Shown one piece after another: positions 37,352-46,773 of a DNA stretch of 64,000 nt; positions within the stretch are counted from its first letter, which is position 1; each line of letters opens with the position of its first letter. The DNA comes from Sphingobium sp. AP50. Its GTDB lineage: Bacteria; Pseudomonadota; Alphaproteobacteria; Sphingomonadales; Sphingomonadaceae. The translations under genes and the position numbers were made by a program. The notes below the pieces were generated by a model. It worked only from the letters and a program-made list of their open reading frames with translations. It had not been told where the DNA came from and ran no database searches. The stretch spans positions 124,001 to 188,000 of the forward strand of contig NZ_FNYZ01000004.1 in NCBI RefSeq assembly GCF_900109095.1, given 5' to 3'.

Positions 37352-38704
37352 ATGGCCAGCTATTCCCCCGCCGGCACGGTATCCGTGCGGCCCTATGTGA
37401 CGGTGAACAACCCGTCCCCTGCGCCGTCCGATGCCAACTGGTCCGCGCGCCAGATTCTGGTCGTCGCCATCTGCTTCATCCTCAACATGCTGGACGGCAT
37501 GGACGTGCTGATCCTGTCCTACGTCGCCCCCGCCCTGTCCACCGACTGGCAGGTCAGCCCCGAACGGCTGGGCGTGGTTTTCAGCGCGGGCCTCGCCGGC
37601 ATGGCGGCTGGCGGCCTGATCATCGCGCCGATGGCCGACAAGTTCGGCCGTCGCAAGCTCATCCTGGCGTCCCTGATCATGATGTCCGTCGCCATGTTCG
37701 GTTCCGCCATCGCCACGTCGATTACGGAATTGATCTTCAGCCGCTTCATCGTCGGCATCGGCATCGGGTCGGTGCTGGCCAGCATGGCCGCGCTGACCGC
37801 CGAATATGCACCAGCCAAGCACCGCACCTTCGCGGTCGGTTTCCTGCAGGCCGGCTATCCGGTTGGCGCCACCATCACCGGCTTCGTCGTCGCCAGTCTG
37901 CTGCCGGTCCATGGCTGGCAGGCGATGCTGCTCGGCGCGGCGATCCTGTGCGCGATCTCCATCCCGTTGGTGTGGATGCTGCTGCCCGAATCGATCGACT
38001 TCCTGCTGACCCGCCAGCCCAAAGGCGCGCTGGAAAAGGCCAATCGCCTGCTGCGCGCCATGGGTCAGCCGCAAGTGGATGCTCTGCCGCCCAAGAAGGT
38101 CCATGAAGCCCAGAATGTCGGCGTGCGCGGACTGCTGAGCGAAGGGCGTGCGGCCGGCACCCTGCTGCTGTGGATGGCGACGATCTTCGGCTTCATGACA
38201 CTCTATTTCGTGATCAGCTGGATTCCCAAGCTGGCGGTCGAAGCCGGCCTGCCTGCCAAGGACGCCATCTATGCGGGCGCCATCTACAATATCGGCGCGT
38301 TCGTCGGCATCACCCTCATTGGTCTTGGCGGTACCCGGCTCGACCTGCGCAAACTGATCCTGGGCTATATGAGCGCGGCCGCCGCGACGCTGATCATCTT
38401 CGGATCGGTGGCCATGCCGCTGATCGCCACGCTCGGCACCGCCTTCCTGATCGGCATGTTCGTGCAGGGCGGCTTCAACGGCTGCTATCCGCTCGCCGCC
38501 AGCCTCTATCCGCCCGAAGCGCGCGGCACCGGCATCGGCTGGGCCATGGGCATGGGCCGGATCGGCGCGGTGATCGGTCCGATGCTGGGTGGCTTCCTGC
38601 TGGCGGCGAAAGTGTCGCTGGCGCTGATCTTCGGCATCTTCGCGGTGCCGATCCTGTTGTCAGGGATTTGCGTCATGCTGATCCGTCTGCCCAAGGCCGG
38701 CTAA
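37352..38704 (+). CDS. MFS aromatic-acid/quinate:proton symporter (AAHS-like)
   Basis: Major-facilitator transporter of 450 residues with about twelve hydrophobic helices. The first contains FILNMLDGMDVLILSYVAPAL, the D-G-x-D pattern of the aromatic acid:H+ symporters (PcaK/BenK type); the loop motif ADKFGRRK follows helix 2 and the long central loop lies after helix 6. The start is uncertain: in-frame ATGs occur at 37229, 37310, 37334 and 37352; the first two would overlap or adjoin the putative operator, and the last has GAAAGG upstream. Location with dehydrogenase and porin indicates uptake of quinate, shikimate or a related hydroaromatic. Confidence 0.85.
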   Translation: MASYSPAGTVSVRPYVTVNNPSPAPSDANWSARQILVVAICFILNMLDGMDVLILSYVAPALSTDWQVSPERLGVVFSAGLAGMAAGGLIIAPMADKFGRRKLILASLIMMSVAMFGSAIATSITELIFSRFIVGIGIGSVLASMAALTAEYAPAKHRTFAVGFLQAGYPVGATITGFVVASLLPVHGWQAMLLGAAILCAISIPLVWMLLPESIDFLLTRQPKGALEKANRLLRAMGQPQVDALPPKKVHEAQNVGVRGLLSEGRAAGTLLLWMATIFGFMTLYFVISWIPKLAVEAGLPAKDAIYAGAIYNIGAFVGITLIGLGGTRLDLRKLILGYMSAAAATLIIFGSVAMPLIATLGTAFLIGMFVQGGFNGCYPLAASLYPPEARGTGIGWAMGMGRIGAVIGPMLGGFLLAAKVSLALIFGIFAVPILLSGICVMLIRLPKAG

Positions 38705-38732
38705 AAGCCCTTCCGTTAAGGACCAGATTATC

Positions 38733-39629
38733 ATGATCCACCAACCCGTCATCGACGCGGGGCGACCCGTCGCGTCCATTCTCTGCGGCCTTGTCGGCCA
38801 GGGCATTGCGGGATCGCGCAGCCCGGAAATGCACGAACGCGAAGCCCGCGCGCTGGGTCTGACCATGGTCTATCGCATCCTGGATGCAGAGGTTATGGGC
38901 TATGACGCCACCGCCCTGCCCCGGTTGCTGCCCATGCTGCGGACGATGGGATTTGACGGCGTCAACGTCACCCATCCCTTCAAACAGGCCGTTATCCCAT
39001 TGCTCGACAGCCTCTCCGATGCGGCAAAGGCGCTGGGCGCGGTGAACACCGTCCTGTTCCGCGATGGCAAGGCGCATGGCGACAATACGGACTGGTCGGG
39101 CTATCGCGCCCATTTCCTGGCGGGGCTGGGCGATCGGCAGCGCGACAAGGTGGCCCTGATCGGCGCGGGCGGCGCGGCGGCGGCGGTGGGCTACGCCCAT
39201 CTCGATCTGGGCGCGACACAACTCACCATCTTCGATCCAGCAGCCGATCGGGCGGCTGCGCTTGCCGACCGGCTTGGCAGGCTGTTCCCCATGGCGCAGG
39301 TGCAGGCTGCAACGACCACGGCCGAGGCTATTTCCGGCGCGGACGGGGTAGTCCAGACCTCCCCAATCGGGATGGAAAGCCATCCCGGCCTGCCCTTCGA
39401 TCCCGACCTGCTGCACCCGAACCAATGGGTGTCGGACATTATCTATTTCCCGCTTCAGACGGCGCTTTTGGCGGCGGCAGAAGCCAAGGGCTGTGCCACG
39501 CTCAACGGCGGCGGGATGGCGGTGATGCAGGCGGCCCATGCCTTTGCCCTGTTCACCGGAGTCGAGCCCGACAGCCAGCGCATGCTGGCCGACTTCGCGC
39601 GAGCAACCGAGCGGAGGGCAGCGGCATGA
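38733..39629 (+). CDS. Shikimate/quinate dehydrogenase family protein (AroE-like)
   Basis: Protein of 298 residues with the shikimate dehydrogenase fold. Substrate-binding VGQGIAGSRSPEMH, catalytic lysine in NVTHPFKQAV, NTDWSGY with the active-site Asp, and the nucleotide loop GAGGAAAAVG are all visible; the usual phosphate-binding NRT-like segment is replaced by FDPAADR, whose acidic residue favours NAD over NADP. That preference fits a catabolic rather than biosynthetic enzyme. It follows the MFS gene by 28 bases and overlaps the porin gene by ATGA. Proposed reaction: quinate or shikimate to the 3-dehydro compound. Confidence 0.88.
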   Translation: MIHQPVIDAGRPVASILCGLVGQGIAGSRSPEMHEREARALGLTMVYRILDAEVMGYDATALPRLLPMLRTMGFDGVNVTHPFKQAVIPLLDSLSDAAKALGAVNTVLFRDGKAHGDNTDWSGYRAHFLAGLGDRQRDKVALIGAGGAAAAVGYAHLDLGATQLTIFDPAADRAAALADRLGRLFPMAQVQAATTTAEAISGADGVVQTSPIGMESHPGLPFDPDLLHPNQWVSDIIYFPLQTALLAAAEAKGCATLNGGGMAVMQAAHAFALFTGVEPDSQRMLADFARATERRAAA

Positions 39630-40939
39630 TCGCCGACGCACCGCCCGTTCCGCCGCCTGCGATCGTCCTGCCGATCGAGGTCGCTGCCGCTGAGGCCAAG
39701 CAGTTGCAAGGCCCGACCGCCGGTCCGCAGACCCCGCCTCCGCCGCTGGAGAAAAAGCCCGGCTGGCGCACCCGGCTGAAGGACAAGGGCGTCACCCTCA
39801 CCTTCTCCTATGTGTCCGAAAGCGCCGCCTCCATCAGCGGCGGGCGCGATCAGGGATCGGCCTATACCCAGCAATTGCTGGCATCGGCCGTGGTCGACAC
39901 CGGCAAAACGTTCGGGCTGGAGGGCGGAAAATTCATCGCCACCATCATCCACCGCAAGGGTGAGGATCTGACCGCCACGCGCATCGGCAATCTGTTCGAG
40001 GTGCAGGAATTGTTCGGCGGCGGGCAGGATTTGCGGCCGGCGGAACTCAGCTACGAACAGCAATTGAACGGCGGCAAGACGGCGCTGAAGATCGGCCTTT
40101 ATCATACCGGCGACGATTTCGCGACGCTGCCGTCCGGTTGCCAGTTCCAGAATTTCGCTTTCTGTCCGCGCCCGACGACGCTCTTCTATAATAGCGGCTT
40201 TTCGGGCTTTCCCATTCCGCGCTGGGGCATTCGCGCCCGGCAGGAGATTGCCAATAATCTGACCGTCACGGTCGCCGCGTTCGAGGTGAATGCCTATCGC
40301 GCGCAAACCGGCAGCGGCTGGCAACTGGCGCCACGTTTCGACAGCTTCGTGCTGCCGGTCGAACTGGGTTGGAAGACCGGGCAGAAGCCAGACGGACTGC
40401 CCGGCCTGATCCGGATCGGTGGGCTGGTCGACACGACCGACAAGCCTGATGTCCGCGATGACATCAATGGCGATTCTTACGCACTTTCCGGCCTTTCTCC
40501 GGCGATGCGCAAGGAGCGGTGGAGCGCTTGGATCATGGGCGAAAAGATGATCAGCCGCTTTGGCGCGGGCGATCGTGGCCTTTCCCTGTTCGGCACCATG
40601 ACCCTGTCGGACAAGCATACGGCGCGGGTGCCCTTCTTCCTGTCCGGCGGCTTCGTCGCGCGTGGGCTGTGGGACAGTCGGCCGAAGGATAATTTCGGTC
40701 TGGGTCTGGTCTATGCCCGCGTCAATCCGCGCATCGCCGATCGCCAGCGCGACCAGCAATCGCTGGGACAGGCGGTCGACGTACAAACCTGGGAAGCGAG
40801 CGGAGAAATCTTCTATGGCTGGCAGGCGACCCGCGCGCTGCTGCTGCGCCCGAACCTGCAATATATCCATCGGGTGGGCGCGACCAGCCGCTATGATGAC
40901 GCCATCGTGGCTGGGATGACGGTGAAGCTGATCCTGTAG
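39626..40939 (+). CDS. OprB-family carbohydrate-type porin
   Basis: Outer-membrane beta-barrel of 437 residues related to OprB porins (LTFSYVSESAASISGG, GIRARQEIANNLTVTVAAFEVN, GFVARGLWDSRPKDNFGLGLVYARVN, ending TVKLIL). It starts at the ATGA overlap with the dehydrogenase gene. Oddly, the N-terminus MIADAPPVPPPAIVLPIEV has no normal signal peptide: there is no basic start followed by a hydrophobic stretch, and upstream in-frame sequence is not signal-like either. Either a start in another frame with a frameshift, or a degenerate signal, must be considered. Its place suggests diffusion of quinate/shikimate across the outer membrane. Confidence 0.75.
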   Translation: MIADAPPVPPPAIVLPIEVAAAEAKQLQGPTAGPQTPPPPLEKKPGWRTRLKDKGVTLTFSYVSESAASISGGRDQGSAYTQQLLASAVVDTGKTFGLEGGKFIATIIHRKGEDLTATRIGNLFEVQELFGGGQDLRPAELSYEQQLNGGKTALKIGLYHTGDDFATLPSGCQFQNFAFCPRPTTLFYNSGFSGFPIPRWGIRARQEIANNLTVTVAAFEVNAYRAQTGSGWQLAPRFDSFVLPVELGWKTGQKPDGLPGLIRIGGLVDTTDKPDVRDDINGDSYALSGLSPAMRKERWSAWIMGEKMISRFGAGDRGLSLFGTMTLSDKHTARVPFFLSGGFVARGLWDSRPKDNFGLGLVYARVNPRIADRQRDQQSLGQAVDVQTWEASGEIFYGWQATRALLLRPNLQYIHRVGATSRYDDAIVAGMTVKLIL

Positions 40940-40943
40940 CCCG

Positions 40944-40971
40944 ACAGGCTCCTGCTGGTGCAGGAGCCTGT
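40944..40971. terminator. Bidirectional hairpin between the porin and QuiC-like genes
   Basis: Perfect 12-bp stem ACAGGCTCCTGC / GCAGGAGCCTGT with a TGGT loop, between the stop codons of two convergent genes. TTGT follows on the plus strand. Stable enough to stop or protect both transcripts. Confidence 0.75.
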
Positions 40972-40976
40972 TGTCC

Positions 40977-42848
40977 TCAATCCACCACGTTGTCGTCGCG
41001 GAAGCGGTTCTGGGCTGCCAGTCGCACGCCGGCATTGGGCGCGCCATAGCCGACATAGCCGCTGTCGCGCTGGACGAATTCGAAGAAGAACAGCTTGTCG
41101 AAGGCGCGGCTGTAGACCTGCCAATAGCCATGGCCGTCCGCATCCTCATCATAGAGAATGCCCAGCGCCGCCATCCGGGCGATCATGGCATCGTCGAAGC
41201 CGAAACGGGCGGCAAGGTCCGCATGATAGTTGGCGGGAATGTCCAGTATCGCAGCCCCGCCATCGCGCAGGGCCTGCGCGGTTGCGAATATATCGTCGGT
41301 GGTCAGCGCGACATGCTGATAGCCGCCACCGATCCCCTGTTCCAGAAAGCGCGAAGACAATGTCTCGCGCGCATCCGATGCATTGAGCGTTACGCGGAAT
41401 GCGCCGTCGGGGGACTGCATCGCCTGACTGTGAACCAGACCGGACGGGTCGATCACATCCTGCGCCGCCTTTGCCTCCAGGCCGAACAGCGCGCGCCAGT
41501 AAAGCTGCCACGACAGGAATTCATCCTCATGCACCACGGCGGCGAGATGGTCGAAACCGCGCGCATGGATGGGTGCGTCCGGTTCGGCATCGAGCGCGAC
41601 GAACTCCCGCGCCCACAGGCCCTCCACCTCATTATCGTCGATCAGATAGACGAGGCTGCCGCCCACGCCGCGCAGCGCGGGCATGGCCATGCGACTGGGG
41701 CGGCCTTCGGGGCTATAGGCCTTGATCCCCAGAGCGGCGGCGCGCGCCAACACTGCCGCCTTGTCCTTCACCCGGACGCCGATGGCGCAGATGGACGATC
41801 CATGGGCGGTGCGATAGGCGCTGGCAAAGCCCTTGGGCTCGGCATTGACGACCAGATTGACGTTGCCCTGGCGCCAGCGCGTCACCTTCTTGTGCCGATG
41901 TTCGCCCGCCAGGGTGAAGCCCAGGCTGGCAAGCGTGCTGCCGAGGCGGGCGGAGCTGACGCCGTCAGCGGTAAATTCGACAAATTCCGCTCCCAGCATG
42001 GGTTGCGGCGCGGGAATGGGGGATTCCCGGCCAAGCTGGCGCAGCGCTGCGTCGCGCACATAATCGAGCGAACGATAGCCGTCCTCCGCCACCAAAGCCG
42101 CGCTGTTCGAACGGAAGCGATCGTTGAAAATCTCCAGCGACAGCGGGCCATCATAGCCGGTGCGCAGGATTTCGGCGACATAGCCCGTCACGTCCAGCCC
42201 GCCCTGCCCCGGCAGGTTGCGGAAATGGCGACTCCAGTAGAGAAGGTCCATGTCGAGCAACGGGGCATCGGCCAGTTGCACATAGACGATCTTGTCGCCG
42301 GGAATGGCGCGGATGCTCTCGCTCGGAATCTTGCGCGACAGCGAATGATAGCTGTCGAGGATGATGCCGATATTGGAGTGATCCACCTGCTCCACGATCG
42401 CCCAGACGTCGCGATGGTCGAAGACATGGCGGCCCCAGGCCAGAGCCTCATAGCCCACCATTATGCCGCGCTTTGCCGCGCGCTCACCCAGTTCGCGGAA
42501 ATCATCGACGATTCGCTCGCGCTCGCCCAGCGACACGGGCGAACAGTTGGAGCAGACGAGGATGCGGTCGGTATCCAGTTCCGCCATCAGGTCGAATTTG
42601 CGTTCGGCCCGATCCATGGCGCGCTGGCGCAGATGACCCGGCATGCCTTCGAAATCCCGAAACGGCTGATAGAGGGAACAGCCGATGCCCAGACCCTCCA
42701 TCATCCGCCGCACTTCACGCGGCGACAGGGTCGATCCGATCAGGTCATTCTCGAAAATCTCGACACTGGCAAAGCCGGCGTCGGCGGCAGCGCGCAGCTT
42801 TTCCTCCAGCGTACCCCTGAGCGAAACCGTAGCGATGGCATTGAACAT
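40977..42848 (-). CDS. quiC: Bifunctional-type 3-dehydroshikimate dehydratase (QuiC-like, with HPPD-like domain)
   Basis: Fusion protein of 623 residues. The N-terminal sugar-phosphate isomerase-like TIM barrel (1-~270) carries the metal ligands E134 (GYEALAWG), D165 (ILDSYHS), Q191 (VYVQLADA) and E239 (SLEIFND) expected for dehydroshikimate dehydratases. The C-terminal half is a VOC region like 4-hydroxyphenylpyruvate dioxygenase, with His in FDHLAAVVH and YQHVALTT and Glu in FFFEFVQR. Reaction: 3-dehydroshikimate to protocatechuate. Shine-Dalgarno AGGAGG precedes ATG 42848. Convergent with the transporter-dehydrogenase-porin operon, it supplies the next step. Whether the C-terminal module is catalytic is unsettled; its metal site appears intact. 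Confidence 0.88.
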   Translation of the reverse strand: MFNAIATVSLRGTLEEKLRAAADAGFASVEIFENDLIGSTLSPREVRRMMEGLGIGCSLYQPFRDFEGMPGHLRQRAMDRAERKFDLMAELDTDRILVCSNCSPVSLGERERIVDDFRELGERAAKRGIMVGYEALAWGRHVFDHRDVWAIVEQVDHSNIGIILDSYHSLSRKIPSESIRAIPGDKIVYVQLADAPLLDMDLLYWSRHFRNLPGQGGLDVTGYVAEILRTGYDGPLSLEIFNDRFRSNSAALVAEDGYRSLDYVRDAALRQLGRESPIPAPQPMLGAEFVEFTADGVSSARLGSTLASLGFTLAGEHRHKKVTRWRQGNVNLVVNAEPKGFASAYRTAHGSSICAIGVRVKDKAAVLARAAALGIKAYSPEGRPSRMAMPALRGVGGSLVYLIDDNEVEGLWAREFVALDAEPDAPIHARGFDHLAAVVHEDEFLSWQLYWRALFGLEAKAAQDVIDPSGLVHSQAMQSPDGAFRVTLNASDARETLSSRFLEQGIGGGYQHVALTTDDIFATAQALRDGGAAILDIPANYHADLAARFGFDDAMIARMAALGILYDEDADGHGYWQVYSRAFDKLFFFEFVQRDSGYVGYGAPNAGVRLAAQNRFRDDNVVD

Positions 42849-42935
42849 GGCGACCTCCTGATCAGGCCATCATCCCATGCAGAGGATCGCGCGATAAGGG
42901 GTGCTGACTGCCCTATCCATGCCTTGACGTTATAG

Positions 42936-44531
42936 TCATTGCGCCACGCCATGTTTTGCGGATGGGCTGGCTTGCCTACCTGTCGCGGGATCAAGGTCGG
43001 GATAGAGTTGCAGGATGGCGCGGGTGACGCCGTTGGTCCATCCAAAGCCATCCTGTAGCGGATATTCCCCACCCCCGCCCGGCTGACGCTGTTCGACATC
43101 ATATTTCTCCAGCATCTTGCCGGTCGAAAGAAAGGCGGCATTGACGGTGCCGATCCAGCCAGCGGCAATGCGCCGCGCCAGATCGGTCTTCTGATAGCGC
43201 GCCAGCCCGTCGATCGCTATCCATTGCAACGGCGCCCATCCATTGGGCCGATCCCATTGCTGGCCACTGTCCATTTCGGTCGTCCGCAATCCGCCCGGTG
43301 CCACCAGTCGCGCTTCTATCGTCCCCGCGACGGCATCTGCCTGTGCCTTGCTGGCCAGACCGGTGAAGAGCGGAAAAAGCGTTGCGGCCGACAGGACCGG
43401 CGTGGGCTGGCGCCGGACATGATCCCAATCGGCAAAGCGCGCTTCGCGGGGCAACCACAGATAGCGCTGCATCGCCCGTGCCCGTTGCTGTGCCGCGCTT
43501 TCGAAAGTCGTGACGCAGGGCTGATCGCCCGCGACCCGACAGCGCCGTGCGATATTGCGCTCCATCGCCCACATCAGACTGTTGAGATCGACGGGAATGA
43601 TATCGGTCGTATGAATGGTCGCCAGCCGCTTGGGATCGGTCAGCCAGCGCGAAGAGAAATCCCAGCCGCTTTCCGCCCCGGCCCGCAAATGACGATAGAC
43701 CTCCGCGCTGGGTCGATTGCTCTCCCGCGCGGTCGCGACATCTTCCGCCCAACTTTCGTCACGCGGGTCGGCGCGATCGTCCCAATAGCGGTTGAGCAGA
43801 CTGCCATCGGGCATCCGAACGACGCGGCGTACCGCGCCTACCTTGCCCAATGTCTCCGCGCCCGCCATCCAGAAGCGATATTCGGCGCGCAGTGCGGCCA
43901 GATGCCGGGCGGCGGTTTCTGCATCACCGTCATCCGCCAGATCGATCATCTGCGACAGGAAGGGCGGCTGCGACCGGCTGAGATAATAAGTGCGGGTGCC
44001 ATTGGGGATATGGCCGTAGCGATTGATCAGGCTTTCGAAATTCGTGAGCATCGATCCGATCAGTGCATCATGGCCGTCAGCCTTGAGGCCCAGCATCGTG
44101 AAATAGCTGTCCCAATAATAGATTTCGCGAAACCGGCCGCCCGGCACGACATAGGGCGCGGGCAGCGCCAGCGCACTCGACCCGGCGCGGGGCTGCAAGG
44201 CCGGGCGTGTAAGCTGAGGCCACAGGGCGGCGATATGGCCGATCAGCGACTTTTCCGACGGCGGCGCCTCTCCCGGCACATCGAAATGTCGCAGCACGAA
44301 AGCGCAAAGAGCCTCCTTGCCTCGCGGTTCTTCCCGGCGATAGGCTTCCAATATGGCATCGGGCGTATCGCGCGGCGTTGCGTCCACGAAGGTCTTGCCG
44401 TCCGGGAATATCCTTTCCGCCTGCACCGCCTGAAAAAGCGGGCCATAAGGATCCTGCGGACTGGGCGGCGGGGCCGTCTGCGCGGTACAGAGCAGCGCGG
44501 CGAGGAGCGGCAGGATGGCTTTTCTCTTCAT
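42936..44531 (-). CDS. treA: Periplasmic trehalase (GH37)
   Basis: Alpha,alpha-trehalase of 531 residues with signal peptide MKRKAILPLLAALLCTAQT. Both GH37 signatures are present: PGGRFREIYYWDSYFTM and QWDRPNGWAPLQW, and the conserved GGGGEYPLQDGFGWTNGV near the C-terminus. It hydrolyses trehalose to two glucose in the periplasm, for use as carbon source or in osmotic adaptation. It is divergent from the MFS gene at 44720 and ends 87 bases upstream of the QuiC-like gene on the same strand, so read-through is possible. Confidence 0.93.
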   Translation of the reverse strand: MKRKAILPLLAALLCTAQTAPPPSPQDPYGPLFQAVQAERIFPDGKTFVDATPRDTPDAILEAYRREEPRGKEALCAFVLRHFDVPGEAPPSEKSLIGHIAALWPQLTRPALQPRAGSSALALPAPYVVPGGRFREIYYWDSYFTMLGLKADGHDALIGSMLTNFESLINRYGHIPNGTRTYYLSRSQPPFLSQMIDLADDGDAETAARHLAALRAEYRFWMAGAETLGKVGAVRRVVRMPDGSLLNRYWDDRADPRDESWAEDVATARESNRPSAEVYRHLRAGAESGWDFSSRWLTDPKRLATIHTTDIIPVDLNSLMWAMERNIARRCRVAGDQPCVTTFESAAQQRARAMQRYLWLPREARFADWDHVRRQPTPVLSAATLFPLFTGLASKAQADAVAGTIEARLVAPGGLRTTEMDSGQQWDRPNGWAPLQWIAIDGLARYQKTDLARRIAAGWIGTVNAAFLSTGKMLEKYDVEQRQPGGGGEYPLQDGFGWTNGVTRAILQLYPDLDPATGRQASPSAKHGVAQ

Positions 44532-44665
44532 GTCCCCTCAATGGCGCACGGCCCGTCGCAGTTCCGTGGAACAGGGAAAATGGATGGACGGAGGATCAGG
44601 GTTATGCTGCAAATCCCGCAGACGACCGGCAGCACCGTTCGATCTTGCCTTTTATGCTATTGCAT

Positions 44666-44683
44666 GTCATTATTATATATGAC
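44666..44683. promoter_or_regulatory. AT-rich inverted repeat in the trehalase/MFS divergent region
   Basis: GTCAT-TATTATAT-ATGAC, an 18-base palindrome 36 bases before the MFS ATG in the 188-base divergent region 44532-44719. Its centre also provides a -10-like TATTAT. Candidate operator for a regulator encoded elsewhere. Confidence 0.4.
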
Positions 44684-44719
44684 GCATAGCTGTGCCGCTG
44701 ATTATCGGGAGTTGCCATC

Positions 44720-45937
44720 ATGACAGAATTGACCGGCGCGGTCGCACAGCCGTCCCCCTCGCTGTCCTTCTCCCTCAAGCCCCTGATGTTCGAGACGTTC
44801 GTCTGCTCCATGGCGATGATGGCATTTGTCGCCCTGGCCGGGCCGATCGCCCGCGTGATCGGGTTGGACCCATGGCATGTCGGGACAGCGGTGACAATCG
44901 CCGGGATCGGCTGGATGATCATGGCCCGCATCTGGGGCGTGGCCAGCGATCGACGCGGACGCCGCCCTATACTCCTGTTCGGCCTGTCGGGTTTCGTCGT
45001 CAGCTATGCCCTGCTGGCGCTGTTCATCGACAGTGCGTTGCGTGGCGCTTTGTCGCCCGCCCTCGCCTTTGCAGGCCTGATCTTGGGCAGAGGGCTGGCG
45101 GGCCTCTTCTATGCCGCCGTGCCGTCGACCAGCGCGGCTCTGGTTGCTGACCATGTCGCGCCGGACAAGCGGGCCGCAGCCATGGCCGGCCTGGGTGCAG
45201 CCAGCGCCGCCGGGCTGGTGGTCGGGCCGGGACTGGCAGGTCTGATCGGTTCCTACAGCCTTCGGCTGCCGCTCTATGGCACGGCGATCCTGCCGGCTCT
45301 TGCGCTGATCGTCCTGTGGCAGGCCTTACCACGCGATGTCGCAGTCGCACCTCGCGATAGCGCGCCGCTGAAATTGTCGGATGGGCGCTTGCGTCGGCCG
45401 ATGCTGCTGGCCTTCTCTGCCATGTTCAGCGTGTCGATCGCACAGATCACTGTCGGCTTCTTCGCGCTGGACCGGTTGCACCTGCCGCCGGCGCAAGCGG
45501 CATGGACGTCAGGCATAGCGCTGGCGACCGTCGGCGTGGCACTTATCGGCGCGCAACTGGCGCTGCGGGCACTGGGCTGGGCGCCCGCGCGTTTCATCCG
45601 GCTGGGCATGATCATCGGCGCGATCGGCTTTGGATCGGTCATCTTCGCCAGCACCGCTACCTTGCTGTGGCTGGGCTATGCCGTCGCCGCCTTCGGCATG
45701 GGGTGGGTCTTCCCGTCGGTATCGGCAACGGCCGCCAATGCCGTCGAACCCCATGAGCAGGGCGCGACAGCCGGCACGGTCGCGGCGGCGCAGGGTCTGG
45801 GCGTCGTATTGGGGCCGATCGCCGGGACCACGCTCTACACCATCGATAATGGCGCACCCTATGCCGTGGTCGCACTGTTGCTGTTGCTGGTCGGCCTCTG
45901 GTCGAACTGCCTGCCTGAAAGGAGCCCAGGATCATGA
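44720..45937 (+). CDS. MFS efflux transporter (TCR/Tet-like)
   Basis: Major-facilitator protein of 405 residues with about twelve hydrophobic helices. The loop motif WGVASDRRGRRPIL after helix 2 and the helix-5 GPGLAGLIGS motif indicate a drug:H+ antiporter-type member. First gene of a three-gene operon: it overlaps the methyltransferase gene by ATGA. Transporter plus methyltransferase suggests export or modification of a small metabolite or toxin, though substrate cannot be told from the sequence. Confidence 0.85.
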   Translation: MTELTGAVAQPSPSLSFSLKPLMFETFVCSMAMMAFVALAGPIARVIGLDPWHVGTAVTIAGIGWMIMARIWGVASDRRGRRPILLFGLSGFVVSYALLALFIDSALRGALSPALAFAGLILGRGLAGLFYAAVPSTSAALVADHVAPDKRAAAMAGLGAASAAGLVVGPGLAGLIGSYSLRLPLYGTAILPALALIVLWQALPRDVAVAPRDSAPLKLSDGRLRRPMLLAFSAMFSVSIAQITVGFFALDRLHLPPAQAAWTSGIALATVGVALIGAQLALRALGWAPARFIRLGMIIGAIGFGSVIFASTATLLWLGYAVAAFGMGWVFPSVSATAANAVEPHEQGATAGTVAAAQGLGVVLGPIAGTTLYTIDNGAPYAVVALLLLLVGLWSNCLPERSPGS

Positions 45938-46773
45938 CTGCCGAGAAAGTTCAGGCTTCCGACTGGAATGGCCGCAATGGCGATCAATGGGTGGCCCATC
46001 AGGCATCGCTCGATCAGATGCTGGCCCCCTTCGGCGCGGCAGCCATAGCCGTCGCAGCGCCGCAACCGGGCGACCATATATTGGACATTGGCTGCGGCGC
46101 CGGGGATAGCAGCCTGCATATCGCCGGGCTGGTCGGTCAGGCCGGAACGGTCATGGGCCTCGATATCTCCGCCGCCCTGATCGAACGCGCTGGCGAGCGC
46201 GCCAGAAGCGCCGGATCATCAGCCCTATTCCAGCTTGCCGACGCCGGACGCGCGCCCCTGCCGGTTGCGACCTATGACTGTCTGTTCTCCCGGTTCGGCG
46301 TCATGTTCTTCGACGATCCGGTCGCCGCCTTCGGCCATATGCGGTCCGCGCTGAAACCGGACGGAAGACTGGTGTTCGTCTGCTGGCGAACGGCGGCGGA
46401 AAATGACTGGGTCAGTCTGCCCATGGGCGCGATCAAGGGCATCGTGCCGCTCGCTGCGCCGTCGCCTCCCGAAACGCCCGGCCCTTTCTCGTTCGGGAAT
46501 GTCGACCGGGTCCATCACATTCTGTCTACTGCTGGTTTCGGCAACATCATGATCACGCCCTTCGACCATGCCATTCCCTTCGCCCCCGATGTCGCTGGCG
46601 CGGTGCGGCGCGCCTGCGATGTCGGTCCGCTGGAGCGCGCGCTGCTGGGCCAGCCCGAAACCGTCCGCGCACAAGCGATGCAGGCCGTGGGCGATGCCTT
46701 TGTCGGTCGCATGACGGCGGAAGGTGTTGTCATCAATGGCGCGGCCTGGATCGTGACGGCGGCCGCCGCATGA
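45934..46773 (+). CDS. SAM-dependent class I methyltransferase
   Basis: Methyltransferase of 279 residues: motif I ILDIGCGAGDSS near residue 50, motif II acid in MGLDISAAL, and the motif III/IV region FSRFGVMFFDDP. The N-terminus NGRNGDQWVAHQASLDQML resembles ubiquinone/UbiE-like and other type-11 methyltransferases. It is sandwiched by ATGA overlaps between the MFS gene and a small unknown gene, so all three are one translation unit. The acceptor is unknown. Confidence 0.85.
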   Translation: MTAEKVQASDWNGRNGDQWVAHQASLDQMLAPFGAAAIAVAAPQPGDHILDIGCGAGDSSLHIAGLVGQAGTVMGLDISAALIERAGERARSAGSSALFQLADAGRAPLPVATYDCLFSRFGVMFFDDPVAAFGHMRSALKPDGRLVFVCWRTAAENDWVSLPMGAIKGIVPLAAPSPPETPGPFSFGNVDRVHHILSTAGFGNIMITPFDHAIPFAPDVAGAVRRACDVGPLERALLGQPETVRAQAMQAVGDAFVGRMTAEGVVINGAAWIVTAAAA

